Made by a program: the position numbers and the translations under genes. Of a stretch of 35,656 nucleotides of DNA, positions 1 through 9,059 are shown in pieces. The stretch covers positions 1 through 35,656 of the forward strand of contig NZ_JADEXG010000056.1 of NCBI RefSeq assembly GCF_015207255.1, given 5' to 3'. How positions within the stretch are numbered: the stretch's first letter is position 1; every line of letters starts with the position of its first letter. Origin of the DNA: Vasconcelosia minhoensis LEGE 07310. Lineage in GTDB: Bacteria; Cyanobacteriota; Cyanobacteriia; Phormidesmidales; Phormidesmidaceae. The notes under the pieces are model-generated. The model had not been told where the DNA came from. It saw only the letters and a list, made by a program, of their open reading frames with translations, and did not search any database.

Positions 1-9
1 GTGATGGGG

Positions 10-663
10 TTAGGGGGTTAGGGGGCTGACTTTGGCTCGCTGGATGAGTTTTTGGCTGTGGGTGAAGCCGACGTAGCGGACGCGGACGGGGTCGCCGGGC
101 TGGGCTGTGCCGCTCATGAGCTGATGCTGCTGGGGGTCGTAGGGAATTTCTGCGCCGACGGTGCCGATCGGCTGGACGTCCCAGTTTTGCATCAGGGTTT
201 CGACTGGGCGAACTAGGGGCAGCAGCCGCTGGGCGGGGATTTGCTCGTTCGCCTGGGCGGCGTGAGCCGCGGTTGGCCACTGGACCAGCCAGGTTTCTAG
301 GGTTTGCAGCGCTTCACGCTGCAGCTGCGATCGCGCCTGCCCCTGCTGCTGGACGGTCTGGGCCTGGAGCCGGGCATACTCCTGCCGCAGGGTCTCTATT
401 TCGTCAGCGGCTGGTTCGGGAGTTTGTGGCTCAAACTGGCCCAGGAGTTCTGCCAGCGTGAGGTTAAGCGCCTGCGCTAGCTGCTGGAGGGGGGCTAACC
501 GCATCTGGGCGACCCGGCCCTGCCGCAGCTGCTGCACCTGCCAGCGAGAGACGCCCGCCGCCGCCGCTAGCGCCCGGAAGCTCTTGAGGTTGGCAGATTG
601 CAGCCGCGATCGCAGCCAGTCAGAATAGTCTGCCGAAGGGTCCACCGGGGGCACTTGATTCAT
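10..663 (-). CDS. XRE-type HTH protein with GrpE-like C-terminal domain
   Basis: The N-terminal part (about residues 18-75) reads as a Cro/C1-type helix-turn-helix: SFRALAAAAGVSRWQVQQL is the recognition unit, followed by QQLAQALNLTLAELL. A Gln/Glu-rich coiled coil follows at about residues 88-120. The last ~70 residues (LLPLVRPVETLMQNW, then PIGTVGAEIPYDPQQHQLM and GDPVRVRYVGFTH) resemble the helix-plus-beta head of the DnaK nucleotide exchange factor GrpE, whose family pattern is G-V-x-x-I-x-x-x-G-x-x-F-D-P-x-x-H. True GrpE proteins lack an HTH, so this is a fusion or a GrpE-derived regulator; whether it acts on DnaK or DNA is unknown. The ATG is at 663 and the gene is divergent from the SpoIID gene with a gap of about 100 bp. 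HTH assignment is firm; the GrpE relation is inferred from motif spacing. Confidence 0.8.
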   Translation of the reverse strand: MNQVPPVDPSADYSDWLRSRLQSANLKSFRALAAAAGVSRWQVQQLRQGRVAQMRLAPLQQLAQALNLTLAELLGQFEPQTPEPAADEIETLRQEYARLQAQTVQQQGQARSQLQREALQTLETWLVQWPTAAHAAQANEQIPAQRLLPLVRPVETLMQNWDVQPIGTVGAEIPYDPQQHQLMSGTAQPGDPVRVRYVGFTHSQKLIQRAKVSPLTP

Positions 664-760
664 CCCGAATTACAATTGACTATAGCCGCTTCTGAACCCT
701 GCTTAAAAGCAGCTAGGATAGGCGTTCACGCATTCTACCAGGGCACACCAGCCCGCACCT

Positions 761-2434
761 ATGCTCTTTGCTCTCTTGTCTAGACCAATCGCCACAGCTG
801 CTGGGACCATCTGCCTCAGCGCTGCGTTTTGGGGGTTCGGACCCTCCGCCCAGGCCCAGGCTGAGAATTTCGGCACCGCCAATCCCGAGATCAAGGTCGG
901 CATCGTTCAGCGCTTCGGTCAGGATCCCGACGCTCAGCTTGTCCTGGAACCGCTCAGCGGCGATCGGCTCACGCTCCAGTTCAATACCGGCGGCCAGCCC
1001 CAGACGGTTACCACCGACCGGGTCCAGATTGCGGTCGAGAGCGTTCCCCTGGACGCGCCGGAGCTTCAGGAGTGGGTCGTACTCAGCACCCACCGCAGCT
1101 TTGAGAGCGCTGAAGACAGCGCCAACCGCTGGCAGCTTCAGGGGATCGAAACGGAGATTGCCCAGCCCGATGCCTGGCAGGTGTGGGCCAAGCGCGAGGT
1201 CTACAGCACGCCGCTGCTGCGTCGGCTGCTGCTCGATAGTCTCCAGGCCGCAGGCTACAGCACCACCTATATCGACAGCCGGGTCGTCACCGCGCTCCCC
1301 AAGGCCAGCTTCACTGCCAACGGCTATCGCTACAGCCGCGACCAGCTCCGCATTACCAGCGCCAATCGCCGGATTCAGGTGAACCAGGACGGGAGTCGCA
1401 GCCTCTTTGCCGGCGACCTGACCCTGCAACCCAATGCCTACAGCACCTATACGCTGGTCAACCAGGTACCGGTGGAGCTCTACCTGCGCGGTGTCGTGCC
1501 CCACGAGATCGGGGCTAGCGCGCCAACTGCCGCAGTCCAGGCCCAGGCCGTCCTGGCCCGCACCTATGCCCTGCGCAACCTGCGCCGGTTTGAAATTGAT
1601 GACTACCAGATCTGCGCCGATACCCAATGTCAGGTTTACTTCGGCCTGGGCGGGGCGCATCCGGCCACCGATCGCGCGATCGCGGCTACCCAGGGCTTGG
1701 TCCTGACCTACGGCGACGAACTGGTAGACGCGCTCTATTCCTCCACCACCGGTGGAGTTACCGCCAGCTTTAGCGACGTCTGGAACGGCCCCGACCGGCC
1801 CTACCTGCAGCCGGTGATCGACTCCGTCCAGACGAACTGGGATCTGGCTCAAAAGCCGCTGTCGGAAGAAGCCAACTTTCGCGCCTTCATTGGCCTCAGC
1901 GAAGGCTTTAATGAAGACGACTGGCCTGCCTTTCGCTGGGATCGCCAGGCCAGCCTAGAAGATATCACCCGCGTGATGAAAACCTACCTGGGCAACCGGC
2001 AGCATCCGCTGGCCAACCTGACCCAGGTGACAGGGCTAGCCGTGACCGAGCGATCGCGCTCCGGGCGGGTGCAAAAACTCCAGGTGAATACCGACGTCGG
2101 CAGCTTTGAGCTGCTCAAAGACGAAGCGGTCAAGGCGCTAGTGCCCCCCCGCAGCCTGCTCTTTTACCTGGAGCCGGTTTACGAAACAGCGGCGAGCCCG
2201 GCTGAGCCTAGCGCTTCTGCCCAACCCGCGCCCCAGCTCCAGGGCTATCGATTTATTGGCGGCGGCTTTGGGCACGGCGTTGGCATGAGCCAGACCGGGT
2301 CCTATCGGCTGGCAGAATACGGCTGGAGCGGCAGCCAAATTTTGCAGTTCTACTACCCCGGCACCGAGCTTCGGCCAATCAGCGACGAAATTACCTTCTG
2401 GCAGCCGTCGGGGCCCCGAGCCGAGCAACCTTAG
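761..2434 (+). CDS. SpoIID/LytB domain-containing exported protein
   Basis: This is a 557-residue protein with an N-terminal hydrophobic segment ending in an Ala-rich cleavage-like site (GPSAQAQAEN), so it is probably exported to the periplasm. The SpoIID/LytB domain core is visible at about residues 225-350: VPVELYLRGVVPHEIGASAP, AVQAQAVLARTYALRN and LVDALYSSTTGGVTASFSDVW. The terminal signature FGHGVGMSQTGSYRLAEYGW lies at about residues 500-520. In Firmicutes SpoIID is a lytic transglycosylase acting on denuded glycan strands; cyanobacterial homologues are common and their role in wall turnover is inferred. The N-terminal 200 residues contain a repeat-like SPOR-type region (VLSTHRSFESAEDSANRWQLQGI), suggesting glycan binding. 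The ATG at 761 has no clear Shine-Dalgarno sequence. The gene is convergent with ferredoxin. Confidence 0.9.
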   Translation: MLFALLSRPIATAAGTICLSAAFWGFGPSAQAQAENFGTANPEIKVGIVQRFGQDPDAQLVLEPLSGDRLTLQFNTGGQPQTVTTDRVQIAVESVPLDAPELQEWVVLSTHRSFESAEDSANRWQLQGIETEIAQPDAWQVWAKREVYSTPLLRRLLLDSLQAAGYSTTYIDSRVVTALPKASFTANGYRYSRDQLRITSANRRIQVNQDGSRSLFAGDLTLQPNAYSTYTLVNQVPVELYLRGVVPHEIGASAPTAAVQAQAVLARTYALRNLRRFEIDDYQICADTQCQVYFGLGGAHPATDRAIAATQGLVLTYGDELVDALYSSTTGGVTASFSDVWNGPDRPYLQPVIDSVQTNWDLAQKPLSEEANFRAFIGLSEGFNEDDWPAFRWDRQASLEDITRVMKTYLGNRQHPLANLTQVTGLAVTERSRSGRVQKLQVNTDVGSFELLKDEAVKALVPPRSLLFYLEPVYETAASPAEPSASAQPAPQLQGYRFIGGGFGHGVGMSQTGSYRLAEYGWSGSQILQFYYPGTELRPISDEITFWQPSGPRAEQP

Positions 2435-2452
2435 GTCCCTGGCAAATGACAT

Positions 2453-2478
2453 AAAAAACCGGCAGCCCGAGCTGCCGG
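2453..2478 (-). terminator. Rho-independent terminator of the ferredoxin gene
   Basis: An 8-bp perfect stem (CCGGCAGC/GCTGCCGG, 2459-2466 with 2471-2478) has a 4-nt loop. On the minus strand it is followed directly by six T (AAAAAA at 2453-2458 on the plus strand). It lies 35 nt beyond the ferredoxin stop and terminates that gene. No T-tract follows on the plus strand, so it is weaker for the SpoIID gene. Confidence 0.85.
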
Positions 2479-2512
2479 CACCAGTCGCCATCAGGTGATA
2501 AACCGCAGCTGT

Positions 2513-3311
<799 letters not shown>

Positions 3312-4295
3312 ATGAGTATTCGGGTAGGGTTAGTTGGTACCGGCTATGCCGCTAAGGTTCGGGCCGAGGCTTTTCAATCCGATCCGCGATCGCACCTAGT
3401 CGCCGTCACCGGGCACGAGCCCAAGAATACCGCTACCTTTGCGCAGAGCTATGGCGCGGCAACAGTCTCAGATTGGCCCCGCCTGATTGACCGCACTGAC
3501 CTCGACCTGATCGTCGTCAGCACGGTTAATGCCCTGCACGGGCCAATTGTACAGGCCGCCCTAGAAGCGGACTTAGCCGTCGTTGTGGAATATCCGCTGT
3601 GCCTGGATTTTGGTCAGGCCGCTCGGCTGGTGGAGCTGGCGGCAAAGCAGCAGCAGTTTCTTCATGTTGAGCATATTGAGCTGCTAGGCGGCCTGCATCA
3701 GGCGATGCAGGGTGCGATCGCGCAGGTCGGTACGCCGACCTATGCCAGCTATCGTACCCTCAATCCCCAGCATCCAGCCCCCGCTAAGTGGACCTACCAT
3801 CCAGCCCTGTTTGGCTTCCCGCTGATCGCTGCCCTTTCCCGCATCCATCGGCTGGTCAATCTGTTTGGCCCGGTCGAGACGGTGTCCTGCCAAAGCCGCT
3901 TCGACCCCGCCACTGAGCAGGCTGAGCCCTACTACGGCACCTGCCTTTGCTCGGCCCGGCTTCAGTTTCGCTCTGGCTTAATCGCCGAAGTCACCTATGG
4001 CAAAGGTGAACACCTCTGGCAGTACAGCCGCCGCATTGAAGTCCAGGGCAGCCGGGGCAGCTTAGTATTTGACCGGGACGAGGGCCAGCTGACCACCGCC
4101 ACGGGGACGACGCCGGTCGAAGTCGCTCCCCGCCGTGGCCTGTTTGTCCAGGATACGGCTGCGGTCCTAGACGCGCTGACTGAGGGCAGTTCCCTCTATG
4201 TCTCCGCCGAGGAAAGCCTCTATGCGCTGAAGGTGGCCGAAGCGGCTCGTCAGTCTGCCAGCTCAGGGCAGACTATCGGCTTAGATGCCGTCTAA
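3312..4295 (+). CDS. bvdR: Biliverdin reductase (Gfo/Idh/MocA fold)
   Basis: This is a 327-residue NAD(P)H-dependent reductase converting biliverdin IX-alpha to bilirubin. The N-terminal Rossmann motif G6-x-x-G-x-G11 (VGLVGTGYAA) is followed by VVVEYPL (the EKP-equivalent of the Gfo/Idh family), LHVEHIELLGGLHQA, PAPAKWTYHPALFGFPLIAALSRI and RRGLFVQDT. These blocks match, as recalled, the Synechocystis BvdR (slr1784) rather than generic sugar dehydrogenases. The ATG at 3312 gives MSIRVGLVGTGYA directly. In cyanobacteria BvdR has been linked to phycobilisome pigment homeostasis. Its stop codon TAA (4293-4295) overlaps the stop of the opposing kinase gene. Confidence 0.88.
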   Translation: MSIRVGLVGTGYAAKVRAEAFQSDPRSHLVAVTGHEPKNTATFAQSYGAATVSDWPRLIDRTDLDLIVVSTVNALHGPIVQAALEADLAVVVEYPLCLDFGQAARLVELAAKQQQFLHVEHIELLGGLHQAMQGAIAQVGTPTYASYRTLNPQHPAPAKWTYHPALFGFPLIAALSRIHRLVNLFGPVETVSCQSRFDPATEQAEPYYGTCLCSARLQFRSGLIAEVTYGKGEHLWQYSRRIEVQGSRGSLVFDRDEGQLTTATGTTPVEVAPRRGLFVQDTAAVLDALTEGSSLYVSAEESLYALKVAEAARQSASSGQTIGLDAV

Positions 4296-7200
4296 GCGGC
4301 GTCTAAAACGCTGTGTAGCGTCTCGATCAGCTCCTTCGCCGTATAGGGCTTGGCCAAAAAAGCCTGCACTTCAAGCTGCTTCTCAATAGCGAGCTTTTCG
4401 CTCGAAACTAGGCCGCTGGTCGCGATCACCTGCACCGCTGGGTTAATCTGTTGCAGCGTTCGGATGGCTGTCGTCCCTTCTAGGTGCGGCATCATAATAT
4501 CCATCAAGACCGCAGCAATCTCAGTCTGATGTTCGGTGTAGAGCGTGATGGCCTCTATGCCGTCCCTTGCCGTCAGAACGCGGTACTGAAAATTTTCTAG
4601 TACGGTCTGAGTCACATTCAGAATTGGCGCTTCGTCATCGACGACCAAGATTAGCTCGCCGGTACCCCCGGCTGCGTCCTCACTATCAACAGGAGCTGGC
4701 GTGGCTTGCTCGATTGCTGGTAGGTAAATGCTGAAGCGGGTGCCCTGATCGACCTGACTCGAGACCTGAATAAAGCCCTCGTGCTCCTTGACTAAGCTGA
4801 GGGTGGTAGACAGTCCTAAACCCGTTCCCTGACCGCTTGCTTTGGTGGTGAAAAAGGGCTCGAAGATCTGCTCTAAGACATTGGGAGCCATCCCCACACC
4901 GGTATCAGCCGCCTCAATCAGGACATAGGGACCGGGCCGGGCCTCTAAATTCATCTGGGCATAGGCTTCATCGGCCCAAAAGTTGCGGGCAGAAAGCGTC
5001 AGTTTGCCGCCTGACGGCATGGCGTCGCGGGCATTGACGCAGAGATTAATCAGGACCTGATGCAGGTGGGTGGCATTGCCCGAAATCGACCTGATGGGAG
5101 ATTCGACATCGATCGATAGGGAGATGTTTTTAGGAAACGTATTGCGAACAAACTGCCCCACCTCTGAGATCAGGGGGGCGATGCTGAGCACCGTCCGGCT
5201 ACCCTCGGCGCCGCGAGCAAAAGACAGCACCTGATGGGCCAGGGCCGCCCCGCGCTGGGTGGCTGAGCTCAAGACATCCAGCATCTCTTGGGTTTGCGGA
5301 TCGATGTCGGTGAGCTGGAGGGGTAAAAGCTGCGTAATCCCCATAATTGGGGTGAGAATATTGCTCAGGTCATGGGCAATCCCGCTGGCTAGGGTGCCGA
5401 TACTCTCTAGCCGCTGGGCTCGTAGGAACTGAGCCTCAAGCTGCTTTTTCTCAGTAATATCGGTGTCTACCGAAAGCACTGACTTGGGATTGCCGTCCGG
5501 GTCGCGCACCAGCGTCCAGCGACTTTCGATTAGGCGCTCTTGGCCAGACTGAGTATGCTTGCGCAGTTCGCCTTGCCATTCGCCCTGGGCCAACACCGTC
5601 TGCCAGGCCGTCGCAATCTGCGTTGGGGCATTGGGATTGAGCACCTGGTCGGCATTTCGGCCCAGGACTTCGGCAGCGGGCCAGCCGTAGATCCGCTCGG
5701 CCCCTCGGCTCCAGAACAGCAGGGTATTGTCCAAATCGCGCACCAGGATAGCATCGGTGGCAATGTCGATCAGGGCGGCCTGCTCCTGGAGCTTTTGTTC
5801 GTTTAGCCGACGCTGGGTGATATCGCGCTGCACGGCGACATAGTGCCTAACGGTCTGGCTAGAATCCCGAATGGGAAATAGGCCAATCTCAACCCAGAAC
5901 TCAGAGCCATCTTTGCGGTAGTTAATCAGCTCTACCCGCACGGGCTGGCTGGTGCTGAGGGCCTGGCGAATCTGCCCGAGGGCTGAGCGATCGGTCTTAG
6001 GACCCTGCAGGATTCGAGGCGTTTGGCCAATGATTTCGCTAGCGTCGTAGCCTGTCATCCGGGCAAAGGCCGGGTTAGCGTAGACAATCCGGGGCCCCGG
6101 CGGATCTATCGGCACTGCTTCGGTAATTAAAATCGCATCGTTCGTATTCAAAATAACCGATTCCAGTAGCTGGAGCTGATCCTGCCGCTGCTTGCGATCG
6201 CTGATATCCTCTGCCGTTCCCACCAGTCGGCTGACCGTGCCATCCCCCTCGGTAACGGCTTCGCCCCGGCCCTTCAAATAGCGCATCGGGCCGTTAACAG
6301 GCTGCACCCAGGCTTCGAACTGCTGCGGCTGGCCGGTATGCAAAATTTGTGCAACAGACCGTTTGACCGTCTCCCAATCGTCGGCCTGGAAAAGCTCAGC
6401 GATCTGCTCCAGGACCGGTTCCGGCTGAGCGGGGTCCAGTCCAAAGAGCCGAAACATCTCAGCCGACCAAACCAGCCGCCGGCTGGTCAGGTCAAATTCC
6501 CAACTGCCCAGTTTGGCAATTTCCTGCGCCTTGATCAGATTGGCCTGGCTCTGGCGCAGGCTCGCTTCAGACTGCTTGCGGGCGGTAATGTCAACCGCGA
6601 TTAATACGGCACTGGTCGGCAGGCCGCTGTTCTGTACTGGGGCAATCTGGGCGGAATAAGAACGGCTCTCGCCCTGCAGGTTGGGAATCGTATATTCTAG
6701 GCTCTGCACCTGTTCAGTGCTAAAAACCTGGTCAATCGTTTGCTGTAGCGCCGCCCGCTGGTCGGCTGGGAACCAATCACTGAGCGGCGTCCCGACCACC
6801 CGATCGGGTTTCAGGCTTTCATAGGTATGGTTGGCAAAGGTAATTCGCCCGGCTGGGTCAATTTCGTAGATATAAACGGGGGCATGGCTAGTGATCGAAT
6901 GGAGCTTCTCTGCCAGGTTGCGATAGCGCTCTTCGCTCGCTCGCAGTGCCGCTTCGGTTTTCTGGAGCGTCTCTACTACATTGAACAACTGTGTCGGATC
7001 GAGCGATCGCAGCAGTCCCGACTGAGTCATCATCCCCAGCAATTCACCCTGGCGGCTGCAAACCACCAGCCGCCTCACCCGCCGTTCAGCCATCTGCTGA
7101 TGGGCGACCCAGAGCGAATCTTCCGGCGCTAGGGAAAACAGCGGCGTGCTCATTACCGTCTGCGCCTGGGTTCGGGTTAAGTCAATCCCCAGCCGAAAAA

Positions 7201-7852
7201 ACTGGACCAGGTCGCGCTCGGTGACAATACCGACCGGCCGGTGCTCGGTGCAGAGCAAGATACTGCTGGACTGCTGCCGGTCCATCTGCTGCAATAGGCT
7301 GAGCAGCGAATCGGTCGGGGCAGCCTGGACGACCTGCGTTTTCATCACCTCGCCGACCTGCCGCCAGCGCAGAAAATGAATCGGCTGTAGGGTCTGGCGA
7401 ATGCTTTCAGCAGTAACAACCCCGGCCAGGCGACCGTCGGCTTCGAGGATGGGCAGGTAGCGCAGGCGGTGCTGCTGGAGCAGCGACAGGGCAGTGAATA
7501 GGGACTGTTCAGGGGCTCGGGTCAGGGTAGGATGCGATCGCGCGATCGCATCCCCCACCCGCATCGTCTCAATCGGCCGGCCCGCGGCCGCTAGGTGAAC
7601 CAGGTCTGCCTGGGTGAAAATACCCTCAAATCGACCGGCGGATAGCACTGTGACGTAGCTGGCTGCCGGTTTTGGATCAGAATATTCCGCCGCCACTAGG
7701 TCCAGCCGAGGAAATCGACAGGTGATTTCGCCTCCGCCCATCAGCTCCAGCGCTTCTGGCAGGGGCGTTTCGAGCTGCACCTGCGGCGGCTGAGCGTCGA
7801 TTACCTCATTGAGCGTCGGCAGGGCCTTCGAAAACAGATTACTCAGGGTCAT
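4292..7852 (-). CDS. Hybrid sensor histidine kinase: 4 CBS, 4 PAS, HisKA, HATPase, receiver
   Basis: This is a 1186-residue cytosolic sensor with no membrane segment. Four CBS repeats occupy about residues 15-290 (e.g. GIFTQADLVHL, LAGVVTAESIRQ, VGIVTERDLVQFF, LGMMTQSGLLR) and may bind adenine nucleotides. About four PAS/PAC units follow at 305-810, with ITARKQSEA, ISDRKQRQ, ITQRRLNEQ and ITEKKQLEA as PAC ends. The phospho-acceptor His is in GIAHDLSNILTPI, the ATP lid shows NARDAMPSGG, DTGVGM and GTGLGLST, and the C-terminal receiver has VVDDE, the Asp in VLMDIMMP and the Lys in LAKPY. The HDLSN-type H-box is typical of PAS hybrid kinases in cyanobacteria. Such kinases hand the phosphate on to an unlinked Hpt or regulator; none is adjacent. 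It is tail-to-tail with bvdR, overlapping by 4 nt. Confidence 0.92.
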   Translation of the reverse strand: MTLSNLFSKALPTLNEVIDAQPPQVQLETPLPEALELMGGGEITCRFPRLDLVAAEYSDPKPAASYVTVLSAGRFEGIFTQADLVHLAAAGRPIETMRVGDAIARSHPTLTRAPEQSLFTALSLLQQHRLRYLPILEADGRLAGVVTAESIRQTLQPIHFLRWRQVGEVMKTQVVQAAPTDSLLSLLQQMDRQQSSSILLCTEHRPVGIVTERDLVQFFRLGIDLTRTQAQTVMSTPLFSLAPEDSLWVAHQQMAERRVRRLVVCSRQGELLGMMTQSGLLRSLDPTQLFNVVETLQKTEAALRASEERYRNLAEKLHSITSHAPVYIYEIDPAGRITFANHTYESLKPDRVVGTPLSDWFPADQRAALQQTIDQVFSTEQVQSLEYTIPNLQGESRSYSAQIAPVQNSGLPTSAVLIAVDITARKQSEASLRQSQANLIKAQEIAKLGSWEFDLTSRRLVWSAEMFRLFGLDPAQPEPVLEQIAELFQADDWETVKRSVAQILHTGQPQQFEAWVQPVNGPMRYLKGRGEAVTEGDGTVSRLVGTAEDISDRKQRQDQLQLLESVILNTNDAILITEAVPIDPPGPRIVYANPAFARMTGYDASEIIGQTPRILQGPKTDRSALGQIRQALSTSQPVRVELINYRKDGSEFWVEIGLFPIRDSSQTVRHYVAVQRDITQRRLNEQKLQEQAALIDIATDAILVRDLDNTLLFWSRGAERIYGWPAAEVLGRNADQVLNPNAPTQIATAWQTVLAQGEWQGELRKHTQSGQERLIESRWTLVRDPDGNPKSVLSVDTDITEKKQLEAQFLRAQRLESIGTLASGIAHDLSNILTPIMGITQLLPLQLTDIDPQTQEMLDVLSSATQRGAALAHQVLSFARGAEGSRTVLSIAPLISEVGQFVRNTFPKNISLSIDVESPIRSISGNATHLHQVLINLCVNARDAMPSGGKLTLSARNFWADEAYAQMNLEARPGPYVLIEAADTGVGMAPNVLEQIFEPFFTTKASGQGTGLGLSTTLSLVKEHEGFIQVSSQVDQGTRFSIYLPAIEQATPAPVDSEDAAGGTGELILVVDDEAPILNVTQTVLENFQYRVLTARDGIEAITLYTEHQTEIAAVLMDIMMPHLEGTTAIRTLQQINPAVQVIATSGLVSSEKLAIEKQLEVQAFLAKPYTAKELIETLHSVLDAA
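7530..7553. repeat. Double HIP1 palindrome inside the kinase gene
   Basis: Two GCGATCGC octamers abut to make a perfect 24-bp palindrome within the CBS-coding part of the kinase. Single HIP1 octamers are scattered through the window (for example 327-334, and inside psbB, psbT and mscL). HIP1 is a well-known over-represented octamer of cyanobacterial genomes, connected with DNA methylation. Confidence 0.9.
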
Positions 7853-8066
7853 ATCAGCCTATCCGACAGCATTGGCAGGGATGAATTGCGATAGCCTACG
7901 GCATGGCGCGCTGCACAGTAGTCCAGTCATTTAAAAAATTGCCCTAGAAAAGGCTATGGACTCTGTCTTGACTCTGGCTCCTAGGAAAATCTTAAGAGTT
8001 CTATAAAAGCTGAACGAAGATCCTTTAAAGAAGTTTAATTTTATTTACGCTGGGGTAGCTATCGGT

Positions 8067-8630
8067 TTACCCGCCAGCATGAATTTCACCCTGTAGTCTC
8101 CCATGGAGACCCCAAGAAACCCAGCGACGAGTCAGTTGGGTCTGCCAAAATCCCGAACTGGGTTTTAGCTGGCTGAGGTCAGCCCCTTCGCAGTCCGCTT
8201 CGGACAGCTGCTGCAGGTCCAGTTGGGTGTCGATTAAGTTTGCCCGAGAGAGGCTGGCCCCACTCAGATCGGCATGACTCAAATTAGCTCCGCGGAGGTC
8301 AGCTGCTTCTAGGTCAGCGACCCGCAAATCGGCCCGGGTGAGGTTGGCTCCCACCAGGCTACTCTCACCCAGCTCGGCCCCAATCAGATTGGCCTCTGTC
8401 AGCCTGGCTCCGCTGAGATCGGCCCCGCTGAGGTCGGCGTTGGTCAGGTTGGCCTGACTGAGATTGGCCCGGCTCAGGTCGGTTCCTCTAAGATCGGTCC
8501 CGCTGAGGTCGGCCCGGCTAAGGTCAATCCCACTCAGCCTGAGCTCAGAGAGGTCCAATCCATGCAGGCTGATGGCAGAAAAATCGCGATCGCCCCGGTT
8601 ATATTCATGCAGCATTTGTTGAATGTTCAT
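8067..8630 (-). CDS. Pentapeptide-repeat protein, cytosolic
   Basis: This 187-residue protein consists mainly of tandem A(D/N)LxX pentapeptides from about residue 22 to 150 (LSRADLSGTDLRGTDLSRANLSQ and onward, more than 20 units), which fold as a right-handed quadrilateral beta helix. There is no signal peptide: it begins MNIQQMLHEYNRGDRDFSAISLHGLDL, a leader common in cyanobacterial cytosolic pentapeptide proteins. The C-terminus LTRRWVSWGLHGRLQGEIHAGG is outside the repeat and unlike anything I recognise. Function is unknown; family members range from DNA-gyrase-protecting mimics to carotenoid or thylakoid-associated proteins. It is divergent from two exported pentapeptide genes. Confidence 0.9.
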   Translation of the reverse strand: MNIQQMLHEYNRGDRDFSAISLHGLDLSELRLSGIDLSRADLSGTDLRGTDLSRANLSQANLTNADLSGADLSGARLTEANLIGAELGESSLVGANLTRADLRVADLEAADLRGANLSHADLSGASLSRANLIDTQLDLQQLSEADCEGADLSQLKPSSGFWQTQLTRRWVSWGLHGRLQGEIHAGG

Positions 8631-9059
8631 TGTGACTTTTCCCTATTGCAAATAATACGAATACAGGCTCTCCCATCACGATTGAAAGTAGAGCTGAGTT
8701 AGTGACTGAAAATCGTCTTTGACCGGTTTTATGGTTTGCGCCAAATACCCTGGCTGCAACCCTTCTAACAAGATAGCGATGAAATCTAAAGAACTTATGA
8801 GGGCTGGCTTTGGTTCGCTCGCTACCAGAGTTTTCCCACATGTCATTTGATGAAGCCGAACAGCGTTTTTGACCTGGTTATGCAACAATTTAAGCATAGA
8901 GAAAGATCTAAAAAACATAGAGGAAGACCTGATAGAGGAAGACCTGATTAGCAGCCTGTTTGTCATTGCTGCTAGTTGTTCATTCGGTGTGACTACTCTC
9001 TTCGGTAGCGGTTTTGCTAACCCAAGAACTGCCACAGCATCGCACTGAGAGGAGGAGAC
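8631..9059. other. Gap between divergent pentapeptide genes, with 15-bp tandem repeat
   Basis: This 429-bp stretch must hold the promoters for both flanking pentapeptide genes. A 15-bp unit ATAGAGGAAGACCTG is repeated perfectly twice (8917-8931, 8932-8946), with a degenerate third copy just before it (about 8895-8909). A minus-strand frame runs open across 8676-9071, but its composition (runs of Ser/Arg from the repeat) does not look like a protein. No RNA gene was recognised. Confidence 0.5.

Noticed and set aside
713-1852. Long minus-strand open frame opposite the SpoIID gene
   Set aside because: It is fully antisense to a well-supported SpoIID/LytB gene, and its composition (Gly/Val/Ala/Ile runs) is what the complementary strand of a GC-rich gene gives.
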